DNA of 64,000 nt from Dichomitus squalens LYAD-421 SS1 (lineage: Eukaryota > Basidiomycota > Agaricomycetes > Polyporales > Polyporaceae): positions 265,976 through 329,975 of the forward strand of contig NW_006766884.1 of assembly GCF_000275845.1 (NCBI RefSeq), given 5' to 3'. Both the position numbers and the translations under genes were made by a program. Positions 34,778-46,200 of the stretch are shown here, piece after piece. The notes under the pieces are model-generated. The model saw only the letters and a list, made by a program, of their open reading frames with translations. It was not told the DNA's origin and did no database searches. The stretch's first letter is position 1; each line of letters opens with the position of its first letter.

Positions 34778-36136
34778 TATGCGGACTCATTGCTGTGCTT
34801 CGTGCCATGCTCACAAGGACCATACTACCTTACTTCCTGGACGCTATTTGCTATGAACAGACTAGTCAGTACATACACCGTCGTGGAACTCGGTAGTTCG
34901 CCGCTCCATAATTCGTCTGTATATATACCAATTAACTTCCCGTAGTACGCTATCGCTGTCGCTCTCTAACGCTGTGCATTGTAGTGTATTGTAACGATCA
35001 TCACACATTCCTGTGACTTTGACCTTCGACCACTGGATCTGCAAGACTCGTTGCTCCGTCTATCAGCATGGCGAACGTCTCTCCGCGTGATTGCGACAGA
35101 TAAAGCTAAAGGGTGACGGTAGTCACAGCGGAGGTTTCACGATTCCGGGGCTAATCTTGTAATACACAATCGAGGAGTCCTCTGTATTAATAGCAAGATA
35201 CACGTGCGATGGCCCATCCAATTCTTTGAACGTGGTGCGAATCCTGTAGGAAACTGTTAGCGCGAATTTGATTTGTAGGCGAGGAACCCTGATCACCAAT
35301 CAGTTGAGAGCGACTCAGACAAGGAACAGGGTACAACGTGCAATAGGTCAACCTGGTATTCGTCTGATTAGCGGAGAAGCTGCATGAGAAAGGCGTATCC
35401 ACCTGCTGTGGCCGACGACCACGGATTGCACATCGCGAGCAACCGGAGAGTTCGACGAGCTCCAAGCCGGTCCACTGCTGACCTGTACATGGCATGCATG
35501 TCAGTCACCTGGTTTTGCACCTACAACTTCTCCAGACACCTAGTTTTAGATCATTGTAGGTTTGGAACAGCGGACCTGCTACTTTTGGATATTTTGAGAG
35601 GTACGGGGCAAGCGCCTCATACTATGCGATCGATGAGTTTGCTGTAGCCACACGAGCAACGCCACGGCCAAAGCGCACTCACAGATGGGTGTTTCTCCAT
35701 CTGTGCTACAGTTGAACGAAGGAAACTCCTCCAAGTGGATGTGGCACGAGTTGAAGTCCCGAAGCGGTGCTTCCGCCTAAAGTGACAGGTGCCATATTTG
35801 ACCACAAGGAAAATTCGCAGGGATTCCGCCGAGAGACAGCAGGCTGCAATTGCAGGGCTCTCTTGCTTTGGATCGTTGATGTGTAGGGCTCCCTTGCTCG
35901 ACTCTGGCTGCATTAGCACGTTGATCAAACCTCTCTCGGCTTCATTCATTTTCATCCTGTACTATGATGTTTGGGTGACATTCTACACAAGATCATGCAC
36001 CTCGCATACTCCATTGTAGCCCGGCATCTTAGCTCACATGTTTCTTGGTTGCGATTTTATCATGATATATCTCAAGTGAAGCTCCACGAGTACAACAACA
36101 CGGAACGTAAGCATCGACAACATCACGCCATAGCAC
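34778..36136. other. Long convergent intergenic region
   Basis: At 1.36 kb this is long for the window, and it lies between two stop codons, so no promoter is required here. Open frames are short and unrecognised. I saw no tRNA-like B box and no transposon ends. A non-coding RNA or a decayed insertion is possible but unsupported. Confidence 0.4.
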
Positions 36137-39100
36137 TCAATCCTCTTCGTCCGATATATGGATCTCGTCCTCGTTCGCCTGCGCCGGAGCAGCCTCTAGT
36201 GGTTCCTGTTGCCGCACGTCGGTACTTGACTTCGCAGAAACGAATGCCGGCGCCCCGCCCCCGCCCCCGACTGCCTGCCGCTCTGCCGCGGCCATGGCGT
36301 CGACAGGTGCAGCCTCCGCTTCGGTCTCCACGCCTGACTGCTTCGCGGCCATCTGTGCGGCGAGGTACGACGCCTCAGTATTGAACTGCGCTTGGACAGA
36401 GCGCTTGATGCGGAGCATCTCCCGGAACGTGTCCTCGGACCCGGTCTCGATCTCGAAATTGTTCCACTCCTGCCAGAACTTGGGGTTCACGCGCGGATCG
36501 CAGAATTGCGACGCGTGCGCATAGATAGTGCGCGCGCGGTCGATCTCGCCCAGCTTGCGCTCCATCGCCGCGAACCGGAGGCACATCTCCGCTGTTTGTC
36601 TGTCCGGGAGAATCTCGATCGCGCGCTCGTAGATAGGGCGCGTCGCGGGGAGGCCGTAGTTGGAGGTCGCCCTCGCGATGTAGATGGTAAAGAGCTCAAA
36701 CTTGTCCTCGTCGGCTACTGCGGTCGTCGCGCGGTCGTAGATGGACATGGCGCGCTTCGCCAAGCCGTGCTCTTCCTCGAAGGTCGCGTACATCATGTAG
36801 ATGGGCTTGCATGACTTCGGTGGGCACTTCTCCAGTGCTTGCTCGAAGAGATCGCGCGTGCGTTCGATCTTGGAGCCTCCCTACATGTATGGGTGAGCAA
36901 TTAGTCGCAGAATGGTACTCAGCCAACACTCACGTAGCGCTTCACAAACTTCGCTAGGTAGATGTTCCAGATCTCGAACGACACGGGGAAGGTGAACAGC
37001 TCGGTACCACGCTCATAAACCTACGCGCCCAGAGTTAGAGCACTGGTCTCAGCTTGAATACCGAACGAACTCCTGACCTTGAAGCTCTCCTCGTAGTACT
37101 TGTTCTCCTCCAAGAAGGCAGCGTAATTCACGATGATCTGAGCGTTCGCGATGCGCAAGTCCATGATCTTGTCATACACAGCCTTCGTCGACTCGACCGT
37201 TCCGAGCGACTCCTCCAGATCAACATAGAATGACCAGAGCTTGAGTGACTTAAAGAGTCGAGCCTGTACTGGTAGCGACTATTCAAGTCCTGTTAGCAGC
37301 GGCGGTCATTTAAAGCCAAAACCGCTTACATGGTCGAAGAAGTTGACTTTTGTGTCCTTCGGGACAACAGCGGCACGCTGCATAACCCGGATGGCCTCGT
37401 CGTAGTTCCTATCCGCATGGTCAGAGGATGTCTTCAGTGAGGTCGCTTGAGTTTACGCACTCGGCACGGATCTCCATCTCAGCCCACTCGCACCAGACCT
37501 CCGCCAGCTCGTCTACAGTCTTGAAGTTGACTTTAGTCGCCTTGTCGAGAATCTTGCGAGCGCTGTTGAGGTCGCGCTCGGCTTCGCCAGTGGTCCCACC
37601 CTCCTCGTAGAATTTGGCAAAGTTAATGTACAAACGGTGGAAGTTTGCAGTAGCTCGACGAGGGTTGACGGTGGCGAGCGCCTGATTGTAGGTCTCGGCA
37701 ACCTAGAGGGGTGAAAGGACGGTCGCATCAGTTGGAGATTCGCTAGCATACTCGTTGAGAAGAGCAATCGTACCTTCTCGTCGTCGTCTCCCCACAAAGC
37801 CACCCGCTTCTCCCATTCCTGAACATCGTTGGGATTCCTCCGGAGAAGCACGTCGTTGACCAAGAACGGCCTCCGGTCCATCAACTCCTCGAATTCCTTC
37901 ATCTTCGTGTCCAGCTCTTTCTCGGTCTCCTTCACGTCCTCCTCGTCCTCATCCTCGTCCGGGTTCTCGAGGCTTTCCATGAGTGCACTGACCAGACTCT
38001 CCGAAAACTCCGAGTAAGCGTCGAAGATCTGCGTGAAGTCGCGAATGGTGAGCACAGACGCAAGGCCACGCTCGAAGGTGTGCTTCGCGCGGTCAAACTC
38101 GCCGCGCTTAATCCAGTAGGTGGCAAGGCCCGTCCAGAGGCGGCCAGCCTGATCTTTGTAGACCTCCAATCCATCTTTCCGGACGATATCCTCGATGTTC
38201 AGCTTGCGAGGGCTTCGCGTGTCCTCATCCTCGTCGTAAGGGGAGGAGGGCTTGCCGTCGGATACGGGCACAGGGGGACCAGCAAACCGGATGAGTTTGC
38301 CATCTACGGACGCAGGCTCTGGTGGCCGCTGGGAGGCTGCAGCTTGTGCCTCCGCCTCGTCCGCGATTTTCTGGTTCGAGTCGATGGTGTCGGGGACGTC
38401 CAAACCGACCTCCTCGGCATGCTGCTCAACGACGTCCAAGAACTCGCCAAGAAGTTGATATGGACTCTTGCCCTCAGGGCTTGTGTACTCTCCACGTGCT
38501 GCCTTGCGAGCAAGCGCCAGCAGGAGCTTGGCAGCCTCGAGAGGTCGGGGGTCAGGGTTGTTTTCGGAGAGAAGGATGGCGGTGTAGCGTTCAGTGATAC
38601 TCGGGTCAACGGCAAGGTAACGTCGGTAGACAGCGACAGTCGTCGCACCACCTTTCGATTCTGCCCACAGCAAGTAGCGTGCCCATATTCGGTGGTGGAG
38701 TGATGGTGGTAGGGTGCGCAATGCGCGGTCATATGTTCGGCGGGCATGAGTGTGCGATATTTGCGGGGGGCAAAATGGATGGTTGAATATTGACAAGTAG
38801 AGCAGCCAGATGCGTGGCATCTATGAGTATACGTCAGTTGCATTGTAAAGCCCACAGTTTGAAGGGGCGCACCCTCGGGAGCCACATGAGACATCGCTCG
38901 AACGTCGCAACAAGAAGTCTCCACTCTTCCCATCCAATGATACCATCCACACCGCCCTCCCACCGCTCCAGGTCCTCTTGCTCATCCTCGAGAGCTTCGC
39001 GCATGTCAGGGAACTTCTTCCTACCACCCGCTTTCTTCTTTTGCACAAGTTTGCCAAGAACGAAAGACATGCGTGTTTGTAGATAGGATTTCCACAGCTT

Positions 39101-39448
39101 GAATGAGCCAGGGAACTGAACAAGCGCCGCTTCATAGAGATAAGTTTGTCGCTGAAGGGATTGGCGAGCAGCAGGCGAGGAAAGAGGTCCCAACAAAGCT
39201 GCGACCTCGGGTTTTAGATCGGAGGGTGCCTCGGCCTTCTGTGCAGCAGCAGAAACCTCCTTCACATTCTGGATAGCGGTCCACCAATGTCTGAAAGAGA
39301 ATGGATTCCTGAGCAGATCCTCCTCACGATGTAAGTCCTTGGTCGTGACAAGATCTGGATGGGTGGTAGGTGCCGGGGTGGGGAAGGTGAGGGGGAAGAT
39401 GGATGTAAAAAATTCAATATTCGGCTGCTGCAGGGTAGCCGCGGGCAT
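36137..39448 (-). CDS. SYF1: Pre-mRNA splicing factor Syf1 (HAT-repeat, XAB2 orthologue)
   Basis: Syf1/XAB2 is a HAT-repeat scaffold of the Prp19-associated NineTeen complex in the spliceosome. The protein is about 1,000 residues from the ATG at 39448 to the TGA at 36137-36139. HAT repeats with paired aromatic residues recur throughout: FSFRHWWTAIQNVKE, GSFKLWKSYLQTRMSFV, HHRIWARYLLWAESKG, EVWCEWAEMEIRAE, LWSFYVDLEESLGTVEST, FEIWNIYLAKFVKRYGG and KFWQEWNNFEIETGSEDTF. An acidic linker (ENPDEDEDEEDVKE) sits mid-protein and the C-terminus is acidic (EDEIHISDEED). MPRIWLLYL near 38820 is internal: the exon before it ends CLMWLPR in the same frame. Frame upstream of 39448 is open but begins with GTG. 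The gene is divergent from BET4, 198 bp apart. Confidence 0.93.
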
Positions 39449-39646
39449 TTTGGAGGCGGAGGATGGCGACCAGGGCGGGGAGGAGAGGGCGGTGGACGAG
39501 GTTAACGGTGAGGAGCGCGAGCGCGTCAGGCGCCCGCTGCCACCACTGGCCAAACCCCCCTGGTCCGCACGTGCCACAAGCGCGATCGTAGAACGCGTCA
39601 CGGGCGCCTGTCCCGGAGTGCGGTTATCTCTCGACCTCCACCATCC

Positions 39647-41084
39647 ATGGTACGTCGTTCTTCACATGCCACTTGCGCCGCCTCACATGAAACCAGCATA
39701 ACGTAAAACGTGTGAGATACTCGGCGGAGGCACTGGCCGCCCAGAGACAACGGGAAAAGGCTCGTCTCAAGGAGTTCCAATCTCTGACCGGGGAGGTACT
39801 CGCGCGAGTAAGCTTTGACCGTGGGGGTCCCTCAGCTCGCTACTTAAATACGTCTTCCCTCCCTTAGAAGCAGCGCAAGGATCACTCCAGGGAGGCCTTC
39901 GACCTCACCACCCGCCTACTCCAGATCAACCCTGAGTTCTATACCATTTGGAACTACCGCAGACTCGTCCTTCTCAATGGCATCTTCGTTGAGAGGTGTG
40001 TATGCATACGGTATACGTCCGTGACGCGTCGTAATATGTGTCTGCACTCGCCTAGCACACCGACTCAAATCAACGATGTTCTGTCCGACGACTTGTCCCT
40101 CACCACGACATTGCTGAAGCAACACCCCAAAGTGTACTGCATTTGGACTCACCGCCAATGGTGCCTCGCCCAAGTTCCTGACGGGCCCACGGCTTCCGAT
40201 CGTAATGGATGGCGCCAGGCGTATTGGAACAAGGAACTCTTTGTCGCAGAGAAGATGCTTGAGGCTGATCCACGAAACTGTCAGTGTCTGTCCCACCCGC
40301 GAGCGCGTATCCCATCTCACCCTGCGCCGCAGTCCACGCCTGGACCTACCGTCGCTACGTCTTGGCGCAGATGCCCGTCAAGCGTCCAGAAACCGCAGAT
40401 CTTGCTTTCACCAAGCGCAAGATCGAGTCAAATATCTCCAACTTCAGTGCATGGCACCAGCGGTCGAAGACCTTGACCTCTCTGTGGGACGCCGGCAAGC
40501 TTGACAAGGCGAGAAGCCTCGAGGAGGGTATGTAAGTCGCAATCAATATGTCGAACAAATCCTGACATTCTGGCAAATTGCCAGAGTTCGACCTTGTCCG
40601 GAATGCCATGTACACGGACCCCAATGATCAGAGTGTGTGGATCTATCATCGTTGGCTAGTAGGCCCAGGCGAGTTTGTGATCGGTTTCCTCAAAAAGGTC
40701 ATACTAACTGATTTCTAGGCGACGACAAGGGACTTCTTGAACGGGAGGTATCGTCAATACAAGAGCTACTGGACATCCAACCAGACAGCAAATGTGAGTG
40801 CCGCTATTCTGTATATAATGCATAGTCGTCTCACGTCTGATCGCAAGGGTGCATGGAGTCTATCGTATTCTATAAGAAACTATTATTGCGCAGGCATGGG
40901 GATAGCTTGGGAGACGACGAACGTGGGAAATTGAACAGTGAGTGTGAGGAGCTACTTGGGTCTCTGCAGAGCGTCGACCCGGACAGACATCAGCGTTACG
41001 TTGATTTATGTGAGTTCCTATTGAAACCTATGTGTTCGTCCGCTAATTTGGGTGTGGGTAGCCCGTAACCATCACATCGTATGA
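39647..41084 (+). CDS. BET4: Rab geranylgeranyltransferase alpha subunit
   Basis: Bet4 pairs with Bet2 to geranylgeranylate Rab C-termini. Nine exons (39647-39649, 39697-39807, 39868-39995, 40056-40279, 40333-40527, 40585-40668, 40719-40793, 40848-41009, 41062-41084) sum to 1005 nt (334 residues) and the frame closes. The alpha-subunit repeats show paired Trp motifs: PEFYTIWNYRRLVLLNG, KVYCIWTHRQWCLAQVP, FHAWTYRRYVLAQMPV, FSAWHQRSKTLTSLWD and QSVWIYHRWLVGPG. Two splicing oddities stand out. The first coding exon is just the ATG, giving MHNVKRVRYS after splicing. The intron at 40669-40718 begins GC (gcgagt) rather than GT. The C-terminal leucine-rich domain of animal orthologues is absent, as in yeast. 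Confidence 0.92.
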
Positions 41085-41390
41085 TATGAGATCATAGCCA
41101 TGCTCAATGTGTATCCACATGGGACTTCGCCGTCCCGTGCTCATGTTTGACGACTAACTTAAGTCTAGCCCCGATATTGACGCCGTCTCACGTAAACCCA
41201 GTATCTCGCACACCAAGAATAATCCTTAACGCAAGGCCATTGGCAGATAGGACTATATATTTCTTGTTTTCATCTGAGACTATACAGCAGCTGATCCTAC
41301 ATAGACGCTCCGAAAACAAATCTCACGCAGCATCGGCGAAAGTAGGGAACTGGCCGTGAGCGGGTGGTGGTCAGGCGCATTGGCATGCGC
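41085..41390. other. Convergent intergenic region
   Basis: This is 306 bp between the stop codons of BET4 (+) and the metallothionein gene (-). No further feature is seen. Confidence 0.45.
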
Positions 41391-41620
41391 TCAGCACTTG
41401 CACTCGCCCGGCTTGCAAGCGCAGCTACACAAGGGGTGAGCTATACAATGCTGTTCTGGAGCAGCTGGAAGATACTCACGTAGAGCCGCAGTTGCAGCTG
41501 TTGGCGCCGCAGTGGGTGTTCTTGACGACGTCGGTGGTCTATGGAGGAAGGGCAGATGTTCAATATCACAGCACAGTCGACGTGCAACCAAGCAGGAGTG
41601 GGAGCACTCACAGCGTGCAT
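41391..41620 (-). CDS. MT: Metallothionein, 33 residues
   Basis: Metallothioneins bind Cu(I), Zn or Cd through cysteine clusters and buffer toxic metal. Three tiny exons, 41612-41620, 41480-41538 and 41391-41424, total 102 nt (33 residues). The 73- and 55-nt introns both have GT-AG ends. The joined protein starts MHATTDVVKNTHCGANSC and has seven cysteines, at 13, 18, 20, 24, 26, 31 and 33. The central SCNCGSTCAC closely parallels SCNCGSGCSC of the Neurospora copper metallothionein, and the C-terminus is CKPGECKC. No other frame gives this cysteine pattern. Because no exon exceeds 59 nt, gene finders will often miss it. A TATA box lies about 95 bp upstream of the ATG. Metal preference cannot be read from sequence. 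Confidence 0.85.
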
Positions 41621-41713
41621 GATGACTAGCAAGGTGAGTGACAATGTGGTATGTGGTGGATGTGGTGGTAGTGGTGCAAGATACCGAGGAGCAATCAGCC
41701 AGGAAACAGGCCG

Positions 41714-41720
41714 TTATATA
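41714..41720 (-). promoter_or_regulatory. TATA box of metallothionein gene
   Basis: The minus strand reads TATATAA here, about 95 bp upstream of the metallothionein ATG at 41620. The distance suits a TATA-driven, strongly inducible promoter with a short leader. Confidence 0.55.
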
Positions 41721-41973
41721 TGTGGCGGTGATGAGGGTGTTCACGCGCCACTCCTGTCAGTTGAGCTCCCCAAAAAGGCAATTTGAGTAGTTTGAGCGAA
41801 TTCTTGGACCAATCTCACGCCGACCCACGGCGTTCTAGGGGTACCACATGCCTCAGCAGTATCTGCGTCACCCTGTGCGTCTCCGTGGTCTCAGTTATCA
41901 GCACTGCTATTGACTCCAACACGCACCAAGTGACAAATCCGGATTTGTCGACCAGAGTCCCCAATAGTCCTCA

Positions 41974-42703
41974 ATGGCCGATGTTCCCGCCCCTTCTGGC
42001 CTTCCGGATGACACCTTTGTGGAAGCTACAGCGGCATCTTGGAATCCGAAGCACGAGCGAGTGTTCAATCGCAGGCATATCCCTTCCGAGGTCCGGAATG
42101 AGCTACAAGCCTACTACCGAATGTTTTCCTGGCCGTCCTGGTTTGTACGCGGTACTATCGTTCTTAGCCTCTTATCTATGCAATCAGTGCTGACTCGGTG
42201 TCATCGACGCATACGAGATATATTCAGGGGCGGCACAAGTGCCGCAGCAACAATCTATCTGCTGTCCTATCCGAGCCTATGACGATCGTGCGGCTACCAC
42301 CGGTCAACACCGCTCTGCACCCTCCACCTTGGAGGAAGACCGCCGCAGCTGCAATGTGAGCTAGTATAGCGGCATTTACGCCCTCATGTAGGGATGTCTG
42401 TGTCACTCTGGCTCAGCATCCTAGCCTCCTCTGTCTCCTGACCCCAGGTTGGCCCTAGAAGCCTTGTATTTGGGTTCCATGGTATGCGCATGTCATACGG
42501 CCCGGGAAGTTGAATTGGAAAAACAGACGACTGTAGGTGCCTCCGTACCTGCACCGGACGCGTCTGGCGAATTAGGCAAACTCATGGTCAACCTCACATC
42601 GTTGTCCGTCGTATTGAGTTCTTCTTGTAGCTTGCAGCTTCAGGGGCGCCACTCCGAAGATCTGTCAACTCTTCTACTACACAAAAGTCTGCACCCACGA
42701 CGT
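41974..42703 (+). CDS. Doubtful small gene, function unknown
   Basis: An ATG at 41974 opens a frame beginning MADVPAPSGLPDDTF and running about 56 residues through RHIPSEVRNELQAYYRMF before a possible donor at 42142. Further open pieces follow at about 42230-42350 and 42449-42703, the last containing REVELEKQTTVGASVPAPD. I could not find one splicing path that joins them all convincingly. The composition is protein-like but no family was recognised. It is either a real small gene with uncertain exons or a decayed one. Only the first exon deserves moderate trust. Confidence 0.35.
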
Positions 42704-42706
42704 TGA

Positions 42707-43241
42707 CGGGCTTCCGTGAATCGAAGTACGTACGACGATACTAGTGCCCGTCGCTGATATGGCAGGCCACCATCCCCTAATGGACTAGAGCGGTGCGCTG
42801 GAAGATGTCAGGTGCGCACCTGCGCTGAGACGCGTTCCTAGTAGCCACGGACTAGAACCGCTACTTTATCCCACGCAGGAAGTCGATGACACGACGTTCC
42901 TAGCTTGTAGAGAAGTAGAAAGGTGTTTGATGGCTGCGGATACAGTGGAGTACACGACAGTACAGGTTTTGTATAACTAGGTGCGGCGAGTGTGGAGTCA
43001 GGAAAGGCATTGCAATAGTCATGAAAATCGTAGCGGTCATAGGCGGCATGAGGAGCGTTCAACGGGACATGCGCAACGAAAGCAAATGAAGATGTGAGGA
43101 GGGTACAACCCTGCATGTAGGTAATGGAATAATAAAGTACTTTCATGCACAGCAAGCGACGTCGGAGGACGATAGGAGACCAAGAGGATTGACCGAGAGG
43201 GAAGACATACAGCAAAATGACGAGCATACAAGATGTCCAGA
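42707..43241. other. Intergenic region
   Basis: This is 535 bp before the stop of the minus-strand EDC4-like gene. Nothing was recognised beyond presumed 3' UTRs. Confidence 0.4.
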
Positions 43242-46200
43242 TCACATCGGCTTGCGGTTTAGGATCTCCTGGATGTCGTTGATCGTGCGCGCCGCCTCAA
43301 TCGGAGGGCCAGGAAGGATGGAGAGCCGCTGCTTAGTCGTGTTCAACATCTGCTGGACGTTGGGCATGACACGAGCGACGTAGGGAGAGATGAGGGGGTC
43401 GTTGGTGTTGAGCACAGTCGCAGCACGCTGCAGCCACCACATCGACACCTTGAAGGACTCGTCGGCCGGCGATGTCTCACCAATGATATTAGAAAGCTGT
43501 TGCAACGTCGACGTCAGTTACCTAGACCGAAGCGTAGACACAAATGAACTCACCCTGTGCACCAACGTCAACATGACGGCTTGCGACAGGGGACTGGGAC
43601 CGTTCATGGGCATGACGACCTCCGGGTTCGACCGGGCTAGCAGTTCACGGAGTTGTCGGACGTCCTGAGTGCCCAGGACTGCAAGGTAAGCGTCGTCCCA
43701 CTCCTCCGGCTGTCCAGAAGCAGGGGGAGTGGCGCGCGGCAGCGCCTGCTGCTGCTGAGGAAGGGGTGGGGGGGCAGTAGGGTGGGAGGCCTGCGGGGCC
43801 ACGATGTTGGGGGCGAACCACGGACCAGGCCCGTGCATGAGCTGCTGCTGCTGGGGTTGGGGAGGTGGCTGCTGGAAGGAGGCATGTGGCTGGTAGCCGG
43901 AGCTTTGGGGCATAGGAGCCATATTGGGCTGCTGTCGGAGAAGCTGGGGAAGCTGGTTCGACGGAACTATACCAGCACTCGAAGGACCCGGAGAGCTGCG
44001 GTTTTGCAGATGGCTGAAATTAGGAGGTGGGTTCAAGAGGAACTTGACCTGATCGGAGAGCAGGCGGACAGATTGCTCGAGGTCACGGATGGTCGACTAC
44101 AAACGCACGTGGATGATCAGTATCCGCAATTCAGCTAGGACGAACTGAGACTCTACCTCCTGACCGCGAAGCGTTTCATTCTGCCAAGTAAGGATCTCTT
44201 TCTTGAGGTTGAGGATCTCGGTACGGATCTCGCGGGAGAGCTCCTGGTGCATGGCGGAGGAGGGGATGAGGTTCTTCGAGATAGATTCCTTCACCTGCCG
44301 CTCGATGGCAGGCGTCACGTTAGCGGAGAACGCACGGGCGACCTGGTTCGCGATCTCTGGCCGGACGAGCACTCGCTCAATCTCGTTAGGCAGGGCCTGC
44401 GGACACGGGGATTAGCCACCGCTCAAACGTCGCACCACAGCTGAGCTTACCACTTTCATCGCGTCGCTCACGCCCTTCGCGATCTGGTTGCTGAGCGCCG
44501 CCTTGACCTCCTGCTTCGTGATGTTCTCCAACGAGGGCAGGACTGAGTTCTGGACCTCAGATTTGACGGCCATCTCGACGACGCGCGTAGTGTTCCTCGT
44601 CAGCTCGGTCGAGATGAGCTTCAGAATCTTCTCCTGACGGACGAAATCCGCAGCCTGCTCGTTTTGGCGGACCTCCTCCAGGCGTTGGTCTAGTCGACAT
44701 CAGCACATGCTACTGGAGCGCAAAAGCACACGGTGAGAAACTTACGCTGCTTGTCAAGCTCCTTGGAGATAAGACGGCCCAGGCGATTGTGGAGGCTCTC
44801 CTCGGACTTCTTGATCTCCTTGGTGAGCGCCACACCAACCTCGGCGTTGAGTTCGACCTCGGCCTTCTTCTCCCCCCTCTCCTTCTCGGAGTCCCTGTTG
44901 CTGTCCTTCCACCCGACATTCTTGCCCCTGGGACCCTTGCCCTTGCCCTGACCGCGACCACCCTCCTCTCTGGGCGCCTCAGCCTCAACCTCCTCGGAGG
45001 GCGGCGTCTTCGTCCTTGGAAGCGGCACGTTGATCGGATGAGGCTGGACAAGAGGCTGGCCGTACTGAGGACCAGCAGCGTGCTGGGGCTGACGCTGGGG
45101 TTTGGCCTCGACCGGCGGGAGCTGGGCAGCGTGGTACGCGGGGAAGTGCGCAGGGGCGCCGGCGAACGCGGTGTTGAACCACTCCTTGCGGATGAGCACC
45201 TGGTCGACGCCTGTCGAGTGGACAGAGAAGGCGACCAGCGCGAGCTCGCCGGGCGGCACCTTGGCAGCGACGCAGGCCGCATGCGCCTCGTCGCCGTGCG
45301 GGTCGGCGTCCGCCGTCAAAATGACGAAGTGGATCGTCGGCTTGGGCCCGCTGAACTCGACGACCTGCTCGATGAAGGCGCCCCGGCCCACGTCCTCGCC
45401 GCCGGGGGAAGGAGCTGCGACGTCGTAGTTGAGCTTGAACGCGATCATCGACTCACGGCGGTTGTTGGCGATCCAGAGCGTTTGGATGCGCGAGTCGTAG
45501 TTTGCGTGTCCGAACATCTGCGGGTCCTCCTGATCGCCGTTGACGAACTTGATCGTGGAGAGCACATTGCGGCCCATGACGGGAAGGAGCTGGAAGACCG
45601 TGCCGTTCTTGCGACCGACGATCACGCCGCCGTCGACGAAAGTGAGGGACGAGGGGAGGTCATCGCCCCGAACCTTGTGGGACCAGAACGGTAGCTTGTC
45701 GCGGATGTTCCACATAGTCAACGTGGAGTCCTCAGAGATAGTCGCGAGAGCGGACCGTGGGATGTCGAAGTCGAAGGCGAGAATCGGCTGAATACGATAT
45801 CAGTATTACGTCCAGCTGAGTACGGACAACGAAGACTCACCGAAGGAACAGAGAAGATCTGGCCTACTCTGTGCAGTTCGCTCTGCGGGATCGGGTCGCC
45901 GCCGAAGACGTGCGCAGCATCGGCGATGTTCAATAAGTACATGTTCGTGTCCGACGCGACCGCAACGAGATCGGGCTGCTGAGGGTGCCACTTGACGGCA
46001 TGAAGCGGCTCCCCGTCACTCTGAGGGTACACGCAGAGCATAATGCGTCCCGGGACGTCGTCCGTAATGACATCAGGGAGTTCCCAAACTACAAGGCCAC
46101 CGTCCGAAGTGACGCCAGCAAGACGGTTGCCGTGCACCGACATGTCGCTGACCGCTGTGCTGGGAGGGAAGGGGCTTGGTAGCGTGAGGAGCGTCCTATC

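Noticed and set aside
35187..35955. Open frames in the long SYF1 3' spacer
   Set aside because: They are short, in conflicting frames, and show no family content or believable splice sites.
44789..45694. Plus-strand 301-residue open frame
   Set aside because: It is the antisense shadow of the EDC4-like WD40 and linker exons; composition is Leu/Arg/Asp-rich with no domain.
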